The notes: generated by a model not told the origin, from the letters alone. A stretch of DNA of 64,000 nucleotides from CAXBCP01 sp047638395 (GCA_047638395.1 JBLIMV010000013.1:1-64000); one strand, 5' to 3'; counted from the first letter of the stretch, positions 40,419-49,195 are shown. A program made the numbers and translations.

Positions 40419-41204
40419 ATGGCCGATCAGGTAGATACATTCGAGGAAGAGCCCGTACGGGAAATGTACGACCTGGTTCTGGACCTTGACGGGTTCGAGG
40501 GACCGATCGATTTGTTGCTGACCCTTGCGCGTCAGCAAAAAGTCGACCTGGCAAAGATGTCGATCCTGAAGCTCGCCGAGCAATATCTTGCGTTTATCAC
40601 GGCGGCAAAACAGCTTCGTCTGGAAGTTGCCGCCGATTACCTGGTGATGGCCGCCTGGCTGGCCTACCTGAAATCGCGGCTGCTGCTGCCGGCAACCGAG
40701 GAGGACGAAGAAGCGTCCGGCCCGGAGCTTGCGGAGGCGCTGACGTTTCAGCTGCGCCGGCTCGATTCCATGCGCGATGCGGGCGAAAAACTGCTTGTGA
40801 TGCCGCGGCTGGGCCGCGATGTGTTTCGCCGGGGCGCGCCGGAGGGGATGGAAGTCATCCGCACGGCGGTCTACGAGGTGTCCCTCTATGATCTGCTCAA
40901 AGCGTATGGCGACAATCGCCGCAGGGCGACCGGATCGCATCTGACGATCGAGGCCTCGCAGCTGTTTTCGCTCAGCGATGCGATCGAGCGGTTGCGCGGG
41001 GTCATCGGCGAAGTCCGGGACTGGACCTCGCTTAGTGCGTTTTTGCCGGAAGATTTAATGGATGGTCTGTTTATGCGGTCAGCCGTCGCCTCCACATTTG
41101 CCGCCAGTCTTGAGATGGTGAAAGAGGGTAAGGCGGACATTCGCCAGTCCAGCGCTTTCGGTCCGATATTTATTAAAGGGAAGGAGGCCGCCGCAAATGG
41201 TTGA
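40419..41204 (+). CDS. scpA: Segregation and condensation protein A
   Basis: 261-residue kleisin subunit of the SMC-ScpAB condensin, acting on the nucleoid. The N-terminal part begins LVLDLDGFEGPIDLLLTLAR, the canonical kleisin helix that contacts the SMC neck, followed by KSRLLLPATEEDEEASGPEL. The C-terminal winged helix region includes RDWTSLSAFLPEDLMDG. AGGAG lies 12 bases before ATG 40419, so the spacing is long. The scpB gene overlaps by eight bases, the usual arrangement. The gene follows nagZ with a 102-bp gap. Confidence 0.93.
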   Translation: MADQVDTFEEEPVREMYDLVLDLDGFEGPIDLLLTLARQQKVDLAKMSILKLAEQYLAFITAAKQLRLEVAADYLVMAAWLAYLKSRLLLPATEEDEEASGPELAEALTFQLRRLDSMRDAGEKLLVMPRLGRDVFRRGAPEGMEVIRTAVYEVSLYDLLKAYGDNRRRATGSHLTIEASQLFSLSDAIERLRGVIGEVRDWTSLSAFLPEDLMDGLFMRSAVASTFAASLEMVKEGKADIRQSSAFGPIFIKGKEAAANG

Positions 41205-42306
41205 GGTAGCCCACGAGATTGTTGAAGAACGCGAAGATGCTGCCGTCGAGGAGATGGCGGGAGAAACAATCGACGAAAACGCGGAAATCCCGGAAGGCGC
41301 TGATAATCCGGAAGATGTGGAAGACCATGAAGACCAGGAAGACCAGGAAGACCAGGAAGACCAGGAAAACCCGGAAGACACAGGAGAGTCCGCAGAGGCC
41401 GAAGGTGTCGTGACCGAGCATCAGGATCTGACCCAGGAAACCCGGATTGTCGAAGCATTGTTGTTTGCGGCAACGGAGCCGGTCAGCACCGATTTTCTTG
41501 TCGAGCGCCTGCCCGAAGGGACCGATATCGGCGCCATCCTCGAAGACCTCCAAACGCTCTATGCCAGTCGCGGGGTGAACGTCGCCCGTGTCGCCGGTAA
41601 ATGGTCGTTGCGCACGGCGGAGGATTTGTCACCGCATTTGCGGATCGAGCGCAAGGTAAGCCGAAAACCTTCGCGGGCGGCGGTCGAATCCCTTGCGATT
41701 ATTGCCTATCACCAGCCGGTCACGCGGAGCGAGGTTGAAGAAATTCGGGGAGTTTCCGTCAGCAAGGGATCGTTCGATGTCCTGCTGGAAGCAGGCTGGA
41801 TCAAACCGGTCGGACGCCGCCGCACACCTGGGCGGCCGACAACCTGGGGGACCACGCCGAATTTCCTGGAAGTGTTCGGCCTGGATTCTCTGGCGGATCT
41901 GCCGGGCATCGATGAGCTGAAGGCGTCGGGCCTGCTGGATACGCGCCCGGCCGGAACAATCATCGGCGATACCGGCGAGATGTATAATGATGCGCAAGCA
42001 GAAGGTGCGCCGGAGGACGATGAACCCGAAGCGCTCACCGATGAAGACGATGGCGGTAATGCGGACGCGGAGCACGCCGGAGAGGGTGATGAGGCTAAAG
42101 ACCCGCCTGTAGCGGAAACGGACGATAGAGATGCTGATGATGTCGACGGCGACGGCGATGGCGATGGCGAAGAAGAAGCCGGTGCCGAGGATGATGCGGC
42201 ATTGGAAGCCGTCGCGGAAATGGAGCATGAAGCAGAGTCTTCGGATGACGCTGAGGAGGAGTCCGAAGATGAGTCGGATGAGGAGTCTGGCACCCCGCGC
42301 GGGTGA
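41197..42306 (+). CDS. scpB: Segregation and condensation protein B with acidic extensions
   Basis: 369-residue kite subunit of the SMC-ScpAB complex, much longer than the roughly 200-residue norm. The conserved core is at about 86-255: EALLFAATEPVSTDFLVERL, then winged helices with ESLAIIAYHQPVTRSEVEEI and TTWGTTPNFLEVFGL. The first 85 residues are an acidic arm with a perfect DQE tandem repeat encoded by 9-bp units. The last 110 residues are a second acidic arm rich in Asp, Glu and Ala with runs such as DGDGDGDGEEEAG. The start overlaps scpA by eight bases. Alternative internal starts near the core exist, but none has a better site. Confidence 0.9.
   Translation: MVEVAHEIVEEREDAAVEEMAGETIDENAEIPEGADNPEDVEDHEDQEDQEDQEDQENPEDTGESAEAEGVVTEHQDLTQETRIVEALLFAATEPVSTDFLVERLPEGTDIGAILEDLQTLYASRGVNVARVAGKWSLRTAEDLSPHLRIERKVSRKPSRAAVESLAIIAYHQPVTRSEVEEIRGVSVSKGSFDVLLEAGWIKPVGRRRTPGRPTTWGTTPNFLEVFGLDSLADLPGIDELKASGLLDTRPAGTIIGDTGEMYNDAQAEGAPEDDEPEALTDEDDGGNADAEHAGEGDEAKDPPVAETDDRDADDVDGDGDGDGEEEAGAEDDAALEAVAEMEHEAESSDDAEEESEDESDEESGTPRG
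41332..41367 (+). repeat. Four perfect 9-bp tandem repeats in scpB
   Basis: GACCAGGAA is repeated four times without change (41332-41367), preceded by a variant GACCATGAA at 41323, and encodes consecutive Asp-Gln-Glu units (residues 46-57). Identical DNA copies imply recent expansion by slippage. Changes would be in frame. Confidence 0.95.
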
Positions 42307-42355
42307 TGCCCGGTGACACCGGGTGACATGGCGTCACAGGCAGCATTCTTCGTTT

Positions 42356-42380
42356 GCTATTGCGACAGGCTCGCAATAGC
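42356..42380 (+). promoter_or_regulatory. 10-bp perfect hairpin in the leader of the ABC ATPase gene
   Basis: GCTATTGCGA (42356-42365) and TCGCAATAGC (42371-42380) with a 5-base loop CAGGC end 11 bases before the ATG. No U run follows. The position overlaps the expected ribosome binding site, so it may act as an operator or as an RNA hairpin controlling translation. Confidence 0.5.
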
Positions 42381-42391
42381 TTCCGCGGACC

Positions 42392-43471
42392 ATGACCAAT
42401 AAATCTGACGACGTTTCCCACGATACCGGCCTGACAGTCAGCGGGCTTAGTCATCACTTTGGCCCGCAGCAGATTCTGCGGGATATCAACCTCGAGGTTG
42501 CACCGGGAGAAATCCTGTGTCTGCTGGGGCCATCTGGCTGCGGAAAGACCACAACGCTGCGCCTTATTGCCGGGTTGGAGGAACTTCAGACCGGCCGGAT
42601 CGCCTGGAACGACGACGTGCTCGCCGATGCGGGATCTAATGTTCCACCTGAAAAACGTCTCGTCAGCCTGCTGTTTCAGGATTTTGCGCTGTTTCCGCAT
42701 CTCACCGTCGCCCAAAACGTGGCGTTCGGCCTGAAGGATCTTTCCTCAGATGAACGTGATGCACGGGTACATGAGGTCCTCGACCAGGTCGGTATGTCGC
42801 GATATGCCGCGAGCTATCCACACTTTCTGTCCGGTGGCGAACAGCAGCGCATAGCGCTCGCCCGCGCGCGTGCCCCGCGCCCGAGGATCTTTCTGCTGGA
42901 CGAGCCCTTCTCGAACCTGGATACGCGGCTTCGTAACCAATTGCGTGACTTGTGCCTGCATGTGCTCAAAAAATCGGAATCGTCTTCGGTCATCGTCACG
43001 CATGATGCCGAGGAAGCAATGTTCATGGGTGACAAGGTCGCCGTCATGCGGGATGGCGAAATCGTGCAGGTCGGACCGCCGGAAGAGCTATATTTCACGC
43101 CCAACAGCGCTTTTGTCGCGGGATTGTTTGGTGAGGTGAATGAAATAACGGGCAGGGTGGTTGATGGGCATGTTGTGACCCCGCTCGGCCGTGTTTGTGC
43201 GCCTAACGTCAATGAGGGCATGGAAGTGGACGTATTGGTGCGGCCGGAGGCGCTCCTTGTAACTGAAGGTGCAGGCGCGGCAGCCGTCGCGAGCGTTATC
43301 ACGTCTCGGTTGCTCGGGCGCTCCAGCCTTCTGCACCTCAGTGTGCCAAACGGCGAGGAGGGCGGGCTGCATCTCCATTCACGCGTTCCGGGACGCATGC
43401 TGCCGCCGGAAGGGACATCTGTCAGCCTTTCGCTCGACGAGCAAAATGTTTTTGTGTTTCCAAAGGAATAG
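42392..43471 (+). CDS. Orphan ABC transporter ATP-binding protein (FbpC/PotA-like)
   Basis: 359-residue ATPase of the iron/polyamine/sulfate importer class. It has Walker A GPSGCGKTTTLRLIAG, Q-loop LLFQDFALFPHL, signature LSGGEQQRIALARA, Walker B FLLDEPFSNLD, H-loop VIVTHDAEEAMF, and a C-terminal TOBE domain (from about 235, VLVRPEALLVTEG). No permease or binding protein is encoded nearby on either strand, so the ATPase is orphaned here and may serve a transporter elsewhere. The residues resemble FbpC-type ferric importers, but substrate is inference only. The leader contains a strong hairpin just before the ATG. Confidence 0.88.
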   Translation: MTNKSDDVSHDTGLTVSGLSHHFGPQQILRDINLEVAPGEILCLLGPSGCGKTTTLRLIAGLEELQTGRIAWNDDVLADAGSNVPPEKRLVSLLFQDFALFPHLTVAQNVAFGLKDLSSDERDARVHEVLDQVGMSRYAASYPHFLSGGEQQRIALARARAPRPRIFLLDEPFSNLDTRLRNQLRDLCLHVLKKSESSSVIVTHDAEEAMFMGDKVAVMRDGEIVQVGPPEELYFTPNSAFVAGLFGEVNEITGRVVDGHVVTPLGRVCAPNVNEGMEVDVLVRPEALLVTEGAGAAAVASVITSRLLGRSSLLHLSVPNGEEGGLHLHSRVPGRMLPPEGTSVSLSLDEQNVFVFPKE

Positions 43472-43492
43472 CGCGAAGCGCTGAGCCTTTTT
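43470..43492 (+). terminator. Weak terminator after the ABC ATPase gene
   Basis: AGCGC-GAA-GCGCT (43470-43482) forms a 5-bp stem, followed after five bases by TTTTT. The stem is short, so readthrough into tatA is likely. Confidence 0.35.
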
Positions 43493-43561
43493 ATTGCGGT
43501 GCGGGATGCTTTCTGCGATTATTCGCACCACATCAACTGATATTAGACAGGAGCGTCTCTC

Positions 43562-43807
43562 ATGGGGAGCTTCAGTATTTGGCACTGGGTCATCGTTTTG
43601 GTCGTCGTGCTCGTCCTTTTCGGCGGCGGGGGCAAATTGTCCCGCATCATGGGTGATGCTGCCCGTGGCATCAACGCCTTCAAAAAAGGCCTGAAAGAAG
43701 ACAAGACCGAGGGCGATGCTGCGGCAACGCCTGATAAGTCGCTTAAATCGGAAAGCGGCGACGCCGTTTCCGATGGCGTCAAGAAAGACGAAGCCGCGAA
43801 AAGCTGA
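43562..43807 (+). CDS. tatA: Twin-arginine translocase subunit TatA
   Basis: 81-residue pore-forming subunit of the Tat export system. A single N-terminal helix is present (SIWHWVIVLVVVLVLFGGGG), then the hinge and amphipathic helix RIMGDAARGINAFKKGLKED, and an acidic-basic tail. AGGAG sits nine bases upstream of ATG 43562. It is first in the tatA-tatB-tatC cluster. Tat exports folded, often cofactor-containing proteins. Fits the family length exactly. Confidence 0.95.
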   Translation: MGSFSIWHWVIVLVVVLVLFGGGGKLSRIMGDAARGINAFKKGLKEDKTEGDAAATPDKSLKSESGDAVSDGVKKDEAAKS

Positions 43808-43850
43808 GGCTTCGTCACAACGAGCTTTGTGAAGAAGGGCGCGCGCCGCC

Positions 43851-44429
43851 ATGCTGGACATCGGCGGATGGGAATTCCTCCTGATTGCCATTCTAGGGAT
43901 CATGATCATCGGTCCCAAAGAACTGCCGGGTGCTATCCGGACGGTGAGCATGTTTGTGCGCCGCGCACGGGGGCTTGCCCGTGATTTCCAGTCAGGTCTC
44001 GAGGAAGTCGCGCGTGATGCGGAACTCGACACACTGACAGATGATATCAAGGGTATTGCAGGTTCGGGCGACGACGTGGGCAATTTCCGCGACGAATTGC
44101 AGGACGCCGTGGACCCGGACGGAAATCTGAAAGAAGCGATGGATTTTCAGACCGATTGGTCGGACGACGATCTGATCGATTACGACGATCCCGAATTCGC
44201 CGATGACAATCGTATCGCACCCCCCGATCAGAAAACGATGTCCGATGCGCCTGACGCGGAAGATGCTCCGGACGATGGGGGCACGAAAACTGCCGAAGCG
44301 TCCGCCCCGGAAACGGCGGCTGCGGATACTGCTGTCGGCACTGATGTAACGCCGAAAACCGAAGTCCCAACCGCCGGTGATGCTGATCCGGCGCCCGTGT
44401 CCGACAAGAAGCCGGATGGGGCATCATGA
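43851..44429 (+). CDS. tatB: Twin-arginine translocase subunit TatB
   Basis: 192-residue TatB, which forms the signal-peptide receptor with TatC. The N-terminal helix (GGWEFLLIAILGIMIIGPKE) ends in the Gly-Pro-Lys-Glu kink, followed by the amphipathic segment LPGAIRTVSMFVRRARGLAR. The remaining C-terminal 110 residues are a long acidic and Ala/Thr/Pro-rich tail. The gene overlaps tatC by four bases (ATGA). The start has no strong ribosome binding site and is set by the conserved opening residues MLDIGGWEF. Confidence 0.93.
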   Translation: MLDIGGWEFLLIAILGIMIIGPKELPGAIRTVSMFVRRARGLARDFQSGLEEVARDAELDTLTDDIKGIAGSGDDVGNFRDELQDAVDPDGNLKEAMDFQTDWSDDDLIDYDDPEFADDNRIAPPDQKTMSDAPDAEDAPDDGGTKTAEASAPETAAADTAVGTDVTPKTEVPTAGDADPAPVSDKKPDGAS

Positions 44430-45316
44430 GCGATAAGATAAGCGACGGCACGGAAGAGGCGACCGAGGACGATACCGGCGGCGAAAAGAAAATGCCGCTC
44501 CTCGACCATTTGGTCGAGTTGCGTACGCGGTTGATTTATAGCTTCGCCGCCTTTTTCCTGCTGTTTCTGGTGAGTTTCTTTTTCGCTCAGGAAATCTATG
44601 ATTTCTTTGTTCGGCCCTTGGCGCGGGCACTGGAAGGACGTGAAGGCGCGCGGATGATCTTTACGGCCCTGCATGAGCCGTTTCTCGCGCATATCAAGGT
44701 GGCCTTCTTCACCGCATTGTTCATTGGTTTTCCGGTGATTTCGATACAGCTCTGGATGTTTGTCGCTCCGGGACTCTACAAAAACGAAAAAAGCGCCTTT
44801 TTGCCATTTCTGCTGGCGACACCGGTGCTGTTTTTCATGGGCGGCGCGCTTGTCTATTATTTCATTATGCCGCTCGCCTGGGATTTCTTCCTGACTTTCC
44901 AGACTGCCGGTGGCAACGGAAACCTGCCGGTACAGGTCGAACCCAAGGTCGACCAGTATCTGTCGCTGGTGCTGCGTCTGATTTTCGCTTTTGGGATTGC
45001 GTTTGAACTGCCGGTCTTGCTGATGCTGTTGGCGAAGGCGGGAATTGTGACGTCTGCCGGACTGGCTGCTAAGCGGCGTTACGCGATCGTCGGCGTCTTT
45101 ATCGCTGCGGCGATCCTGACACCGCCCGACGTCATCAGTCAGATCGGACTGGCCATTCCGATTATCATCTTGTACGAGGTGTCCATTATTGGTGCCCGGA
45201 TGATCGAGAAGAAACGTGCCAGGAAGGCAGCCGAAGAAGACCCCGATGATGACGGAGATCCTGACCCAGAACCTGACCCGGAGCCCGATCCTGAGAATGA
45301 CCGCGGCACCGCCTGA
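44426..45316 (+). CDS. tatC: Twin-arginine translocase subunit TatC
   Basis: 296-residue integral membrane receptor of the Tat translocase with about six helices. Signatures are MPLLDHLVELRTRLI, the periplasmic-loop FVAPGLYKNEKSAFLPF, and SLVLRLIFAFGIAFELPVL. An additional N-terminal acidic segment of about 20 residues and a C-terminal Asp/Pro/Glu repeat (DPEPDPEPDPEND) extend it beyond the usual length of about 250. Translation is coupled to tatB by overlap, completing a tatABC operon followed by serS. Confidence 0.95.
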   Translation: MSDKISDGTEEATEDDTGGEKKMPLLDHLVELRTRLIYSFAAFFLLFLVSFFFAQEIYDFFVRPLARALEGREGARMIFTALHEPFLAHIKVAFFTALFIGFPVISIQLWMFVAPGLYKNEKSAFLPFLLATPVLFFMGGALVYYFIMPLAWDFFLTFQTAGGNGNLPVQVEPKVDQYLSLVLRLIFAFGIAFELPVLLMLLAKAGIVTSAGLAAKRRYAIVGVFIAAAILTPPDVISQIGLAIPIIILYEVSIIGARMIEKKRARKAAEEDPDDDGDPDPEPDPEPDPENDRGTA

Positions 45317-45347
45317 ATTTCGTATTAATCAGTAAGAACAGAATAAT

Positions 45348-46631
45348 ATGCACGATATCAGATGGATTCGTGAGAACCCCGATGCCTTTGATGCGGGACT
45401 TGCACGCCGCAATCTTGCGCCGCTTTCCGCACAGGCTCTGGCCGTTGATGCCGACAACCGGACGATCACAACCGAGCTGCAGGATCTGCAGACCCGCCGG
45501 AACGATGCATCGAAGCAGATTGGTGTTCTCAAAGGGAAGGGCGAAGACGCTTCCGCGCAAATGGCGGAGGTAGCGGCAATTAAAGACGGCATGACGTTGC
45601 TTGAAGAGCGCCAGAAAGAGACCACGGAGGCATTGCAGGCACTCCTCGAAGGTGTGCCGAATATTCCGGCTGACGATATCCCTGACGGCAAGAATGAAGA
45701 CGATAATGTCGAGCTTCGCTGTATCGGTGAAAAGCCGGCCTTCGATTTCGACGTTCGCGATCATGTCGATATTGGCGAGGGGCTCGGTCTTCTGGATTTT
45801 GAAGCGGCATCCAAAATGTCGGGTTCACGGTTTGTGGTGACCCGCGGCCCGCTTGCGCGGATGGAACGTGCACTGGCTTCCCTGATGCTCGACCTCCACA
45901 CCGACGAGTTCGACTATACCGAGGTGAACCCGCCGCTACTGGTTCGTGACAATGCGGCCTATGGCACCGGCCAGCTACCTAAATTCTCGGAAGATCTTTT
46001 CAGGACGACGACGGATCACTGGCTGATTCCGACGGCAGAAGTGCCGCTGACCAACCTTGTGGCCGGCGATATTCTGGACGAGACCGATCTGCCGGTCAGG
46101 TTTACGGCGCATACGCCGTGTTTTCGTTCGGAAGCGGGGGCCGCCGGTAAGGATACAAGGGGAATGCTGCGCCAGCATCAATTCACCAAGGTGGAGATGG
46201 TCAGCATCTGTCACCCTGATAAGTCTGCGGATGAGCACGAACGCATGACAGCCTGCGCCGAAGAAGTTCTGAAACGGCTTGGGCTGCATTACCGGGTCGT
46301 GGTTCTGTCGACCGGCGATCTCGGTTTCTCGGCGCGTAAAACCTATGACATTGAAGTCTGGCTGCCGGGGCAGGATCGCTACCGCGAAATCTCGAGCTGT
46401 TCGAATTGCGGCGACTTCCAGGCAAGACGCATGAGCGCGCGTTTTCGTCCCCAAGAGCGGAAAGGCACCGATTTCGTGCACACGCTGAATGGCTCTGGAC
46501 TTGCGGTCGGTCGGACGCTCATCGCGGTGATTGAGAACTACCAGCAGGCGGATGGTTCGGTCCGGGTGCCCGATGCGTTGAAGCCCTACATGGGCGGTAT
46601 CGAGGTGATAGCTGCGGCGGACGCCACCTGA
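45348..46631 (+). CDS. serS: Seryl-tRNA synthetase
   Basis: 427-residue class II synthetase charging serine onto tRNA-Ser. The N-terminal coiled-coil arm (about 30-105) has the typical ARRNLAPLSAQALAVDADNR start. The catalytic domain has motif 2 around FRSEAGAAGKDTRGMLRQHQ and motif 3 at GSGLAVGRTLIAVIENYQ. ATG 45348 is the only clear start. Its TGA overlaps the surE start by one base. Position behind tatC and before surE-pcm-nlpD is a common alphaproteobacterial arrangement. Confidence 0.96.
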   Translation: MHDIRWIRENPDAFDAGLARRNLAPLSAQALAVDADNRTITTELQDLQTRRNDASKQIGVLKGKGEDASAQMAEVAAIKDGMTLLEERQKETTEALQALLEGVPNIPADDIPDGKNEDDNVELRCIGEKPAFDFDVRDHVDIGEGLGLLDFEAASKMSGSRFVVTRGPLARMERALASLMLDLHTDEFDYTEVNPPLLVRDNAAYGTGQLPKFSEDLFRTTTDHWLIPTAEVPLTNLVAGDILDETDLPVRFTAHTPCFRSEAGAAGKDTRGMLRQHQFTKVEMVSICHPDKSADEHERMTACAEEVLKRLGLHYRVVVLSTGDLGFSARKTYDIEVWLPGQDRYREISSCSNCGDFQARRMSARFRPQERKGTDFVHTLNGSGLAVGRTLIAVIENYQQADGSVRVPDALKPYMGGIEVIAAADAT

Positions 46632-47398
46632 TGGACCTGCGCCAGGCGCGAATTCTGGTGTCGAATGACGACGGCATCAATGCTCCCGGTCTCAAGGTCC
46701 TCGAAAAAATAGCAAAGAAACTTTCGGATGATGTTTGGGTCGTCGCACCTGAAAGCGAACAAAGTGCCTCCGGACATTCGCTGACGCTGACACTCCCGCT
46801 CCGGGTTCGCCGTATTTCGAGACGAAAATTTGCGGTCAACGGAACGCCGACCGATAGCGTGTTGCTGGCCGTACAGAACATCATCAAGGGGAAACGCCCT
46901 GATCTTGTGTTGTCGGGCGTAAATGCCGGCGGCAATCTCGGCGAGGATATTACCTATTCAGGCACCGTGGCTGCAGCCATGGAGGGGGCACTGCTGGGTA
47001 TTCCGTCAATTGCCCTCAGTCAGGCCAGGGTCTATGGCGAAAGCGTCCGCTGGGGCGCCACCGAGCATCATGCAGAATCCGTGATCCGGAAACTGGTATC
47101 GGAAGAATGGCAGCGAAACGTGCTCATGAACGTTAATTTTCCAGATGTCGCGCCGGATGATGTTGGCGCGACGGAAATCACGGTTCAGGGCCGGCGCAAG
47201 ATTGGCGACGCGGTGACATCTGGCCGGGACCCCCGGGGCTATGACTATGTCTGGATCGGCACCGACCGCGATGAAGACCCGTCGTTCAAGGGGTCAGACC
47301 TGAAGGCTGTTAACGAGGGGCGTATTTCGATCACGCCGCTTTGTCTCGACCTGACGCACAGGCGCAGCATGGCGCGCCTGCGGAATCTGTTTCAATGA
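46631..47398 (+). CDS. surE: 5'-nucleotidase SurE
   Basis: 255-residue metal-dependent nucleotidase acting on 5'- and 3'-monophosphates, often linked to stationary-phase survival. The acidic metal site is in ILVSNDDGINAPGLKVL, and the conserved loops are APESEQSASGHSLTLTLPLR and VLSGVNAGGNLGEDITYSGT. It starts within the serS stop and ends overlapping the pcm start by four bases. surE and pcm are co-encoded in many bacteria, which supports a stress-survival operon. Confidence 0.95.
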   Translation: MDLRQARILVSNDDGINAPGLKVLEKIAKKLSDDVWVVAPESEQSASGHSLTLTLPLRVRRISRRKFAVNGTPTDSVLLAVQNIIKGKRPDLVLSGVNAGGNLGEDITYSGTVAAAMEGALLGIPSIALSQARVYGESVRWGATEHHAESVIRKLVSEEWQRNVLMNVNFPDVAPDDVGATEITVQGRRKIGDAVTSGRDPRGYDYVWIGTDRDEDPSFKGSDLKAVNEGRISITPLCLDLTHRRSMARLRNLFQ

Positions 47399-48048
47399 CC
47401 CTGGAAGCGAACCGCATTCGGCTGATCATGGAATTGCGCGGGCAGGGCATCACGGATGCAAAGGTGCTTGGGGCGATTGAGCGTGTGCCACGGGAAGCCT
47501 TCGTACCCGAGACTTTTAAGGATCAGGCCTACGAAAACATGGCGCTGCCGATTGGCAGCGGGCAAACGATCAGCCAGCCTGCCGTGGTGGCGTTTATGAC
47601 GCAGGAGCTAAAAATCGGCGATCGCATGAAGGTGCTGGAAATCGGCACCGGGTCCGGCTATCAGGCGGCGGTGCTGGCAAAACTTTGCCGTCGGCTTTAT
47701 TCGATCGAACGCCACAGGGAACTCCTGCTGGAGGCTGAACGGAAGTTCCGGGAGCTTCGGATTAATAATATCACCGCGAAAACCGGTGACGGCACGAAAG
47801 GATGGCCGGAACAGGAACCGTTCGACCGTATTATTGTGACGGCCGCTGCGACCCGCGATATTCCGCACGCTTTGCTCGATCAACTCGCGCCCGATGGTCT
47901 GATGATTGCGCCGATGGGCGATACCGCGCGGGATCAGCATCTTTACCGGTTCAGCTTCGATACAGAGGGGAATCTGGAACGGGAGAAGATGTGGCCGGTG
48001 CGCTTTGTGCCGCTGATCGGCGATGACGAAGGAAAAGCTTCCGGTTGA
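47395..48048 (+). CDS. pcm: Protein-L-isoaspartate O-methyltransferase
   Basis: 217-residue SAM-dependent methyltransferase that repairs damaged L-isoaspartyl residues. Hallmarks are RVPREAFVP, the substrate loop GSGQTISQPAVVAFMTQ, motif I VLEIGTGSGYQAAVLAKL and the C-terminal FVPLIGDD. The frame is open back to 47341, but ATG 47395, overlapping the surE TGA, is chosen because it starts the conserved MTLEANRIRLIM. This is the canonical paralogue; a divergent second copy lies before tolC at 24140-24796. Operon with surE and nlpD. Confidence 0.95.
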   Translation: MTLEANRIRLIMELRGQGITDAKVLGAIERVPREAFVPETFKDQAYENMALPIGSGQTISQPAVVAFMTQELKIGDRMKVLEIGTGSGYQAAVLAKLCRRLYSIERHRELLLEAERKFRELRINNITAKTGDGTKGWPEQEPFDRIIVTAAATRDIPHALLDQLAPDGLMIAPMGDTARDQHLYRFSFDTEGNLEREKMWPVRFVPLIGDDEGKASG

Positions 48049-49148
48049 TGTTGGAGGTGAGCGAACCTAGTTTGACGATCATGGATCGAAACACGTTCGC
48101 GTTCAGCCGTTTTAGCGTTGTCATCGGGCTTATGCTCGTCCTGGCGGCGTGCGGCCAGCGTATCGGGTCCGCGCCGGTCGTGAACGGAGCCACGGGTGAG
48201 CGGATCGGCAATACGTCAAATTCAGCCAATCTGCCGTCGACCATCAGGGTTCAGCGGGGAGATTCCCTTTATAAAATCTCCCGGCGCTACAACGTCCGTC
48301 TGCGCGCGATCATTGACGCCAATAACCTGAAACCGCCCTATACGATATTTCCCGGCCAGAAGCTCCGAATGCCGGTGACCGGTGTGCATACCGTCTCCCG
48401 GGGCGAGACGGTTTACCAGATTGCGCAACGATACGGGGTGGAGCCGGGTGCGCTTGTCCGCGTGAACAGGATATCTCCGCCATACCGGCTTTCCACCGGA
48501 CAGCGTCTCGTCCTGCCCGCAGGTGCTGCCGCGGCGAGCAAATCAGCGGCCACCCGCCAGCCGGCATCGAGGGCTGTATCAACGTCTCCGCGCCGGCCCA
48601 ATACCACCATCAATCGTAAACCGGTGCCGCAGACGGCGACGCGCTCTACAACAACGCGGCCGCAGCCGCGCAAAGTCCTGCCGGCGGAACGGGTGGTCGT
48701 GAAACGTGCGCCACCGACATCGGCATCGGTGAGGCCGCCGCCACCAAGCACGGGTGGGTTTGTCTGGCCCGTGAGTGGCAAGCTACTTTCAAGGTTTGGT
48801 ACGCTCGGCAAAGGGCTTCAGAATGACGGGATCAATATTCTGGCGCGCCGTGGCACACCGGTGCGTTCAATCCAGAGTGGCGTCGTCGCCTATTCGGGCA
48901 ACGAGCTGCGCGGATTTGGCAATCTGCTGCTGATCAAACACGCCGGTGGCTGGATTTCTGCATATGCCCATAACGACCGGCTTCTCGTGAAAACCGGGCA
49001 GCGGGTACGTCGGGGGCAGGTGATATCGCATGTCGGCAGTACGGGGAGTGTCGACAAGCCCCAGCTTCATTTTGAATTGCGGCGTCAGAACCGCGCCGTC
49101 GATCCGGAACGTTATCTTGGACGCAGAACGGCCCGTCTTTCCCGATAG
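48048..49148 (+). CDS. nlpD: LysM and LytM (M23-type) domain lipoprotein, NlpD-like
   Basis: About 366-residue outer-membrane lipoprotein. The lipobox is MLVLAACG after a signal-like stretch, so the Cys is the lipidation site. Two LysM modules follow (about 66-108 and 113-156). A Pro/Thr/Arg-rich linker leads to a LytM domain (about 243-360). The first metal ligand motif reads NDGINILARRGTPV where active M23 enzymes have HxGxD, although LHFELR is kept, so catalysis is probably lost, as in NlpD and EnvC, which activate amidases at the septum. The start ATG 48048 overlaps the pcm stop by one base; ATG 48081 is an alternative. Confidence 0.9.
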   Translation: MLEVSEPSLTIMDRNTFAFSRFSVVIGLMLVLAACGQRIGSAPVVNGATGERIGNTSNSANLPSTIRVQRGDSLYKISRRYNVRLRAIIDANNLKPPYTIFPGQKLRMPVTGVHTVSRGETVYQIAQRYGVEPGALVRVNRISPPYRLSTGQRLVLPAGAAAASKSAATRQPASRAVSTSPRRPNTTINRKPVPQTATRSTTTRPQPRKVLPAERVVVKRAPPTSASVRPPPPSTGGFVWPVSGKLLSRFGTLGKGLQNDGINILARRGTPVRSIQSGVVAYSGNELRGFGNLLLIKHAGGWISAYAHNDRLLVKTGQRVRRGQVISHVGSTGSVDKPQLHFELRRQNRAVDPERYLGRRTARLSR

Positions 49149-49195
49149 GTGTCACGCGCCAGGCGCCTGACGATGGTCCACAATGGCTGGCAACG

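Noticed and set aside
41323..41367. Short tandem repeats as a possible CRISPR or regulatory array
   Set aside because: The units are contiguous, in frame and encode DQE in scpB; no spacers.
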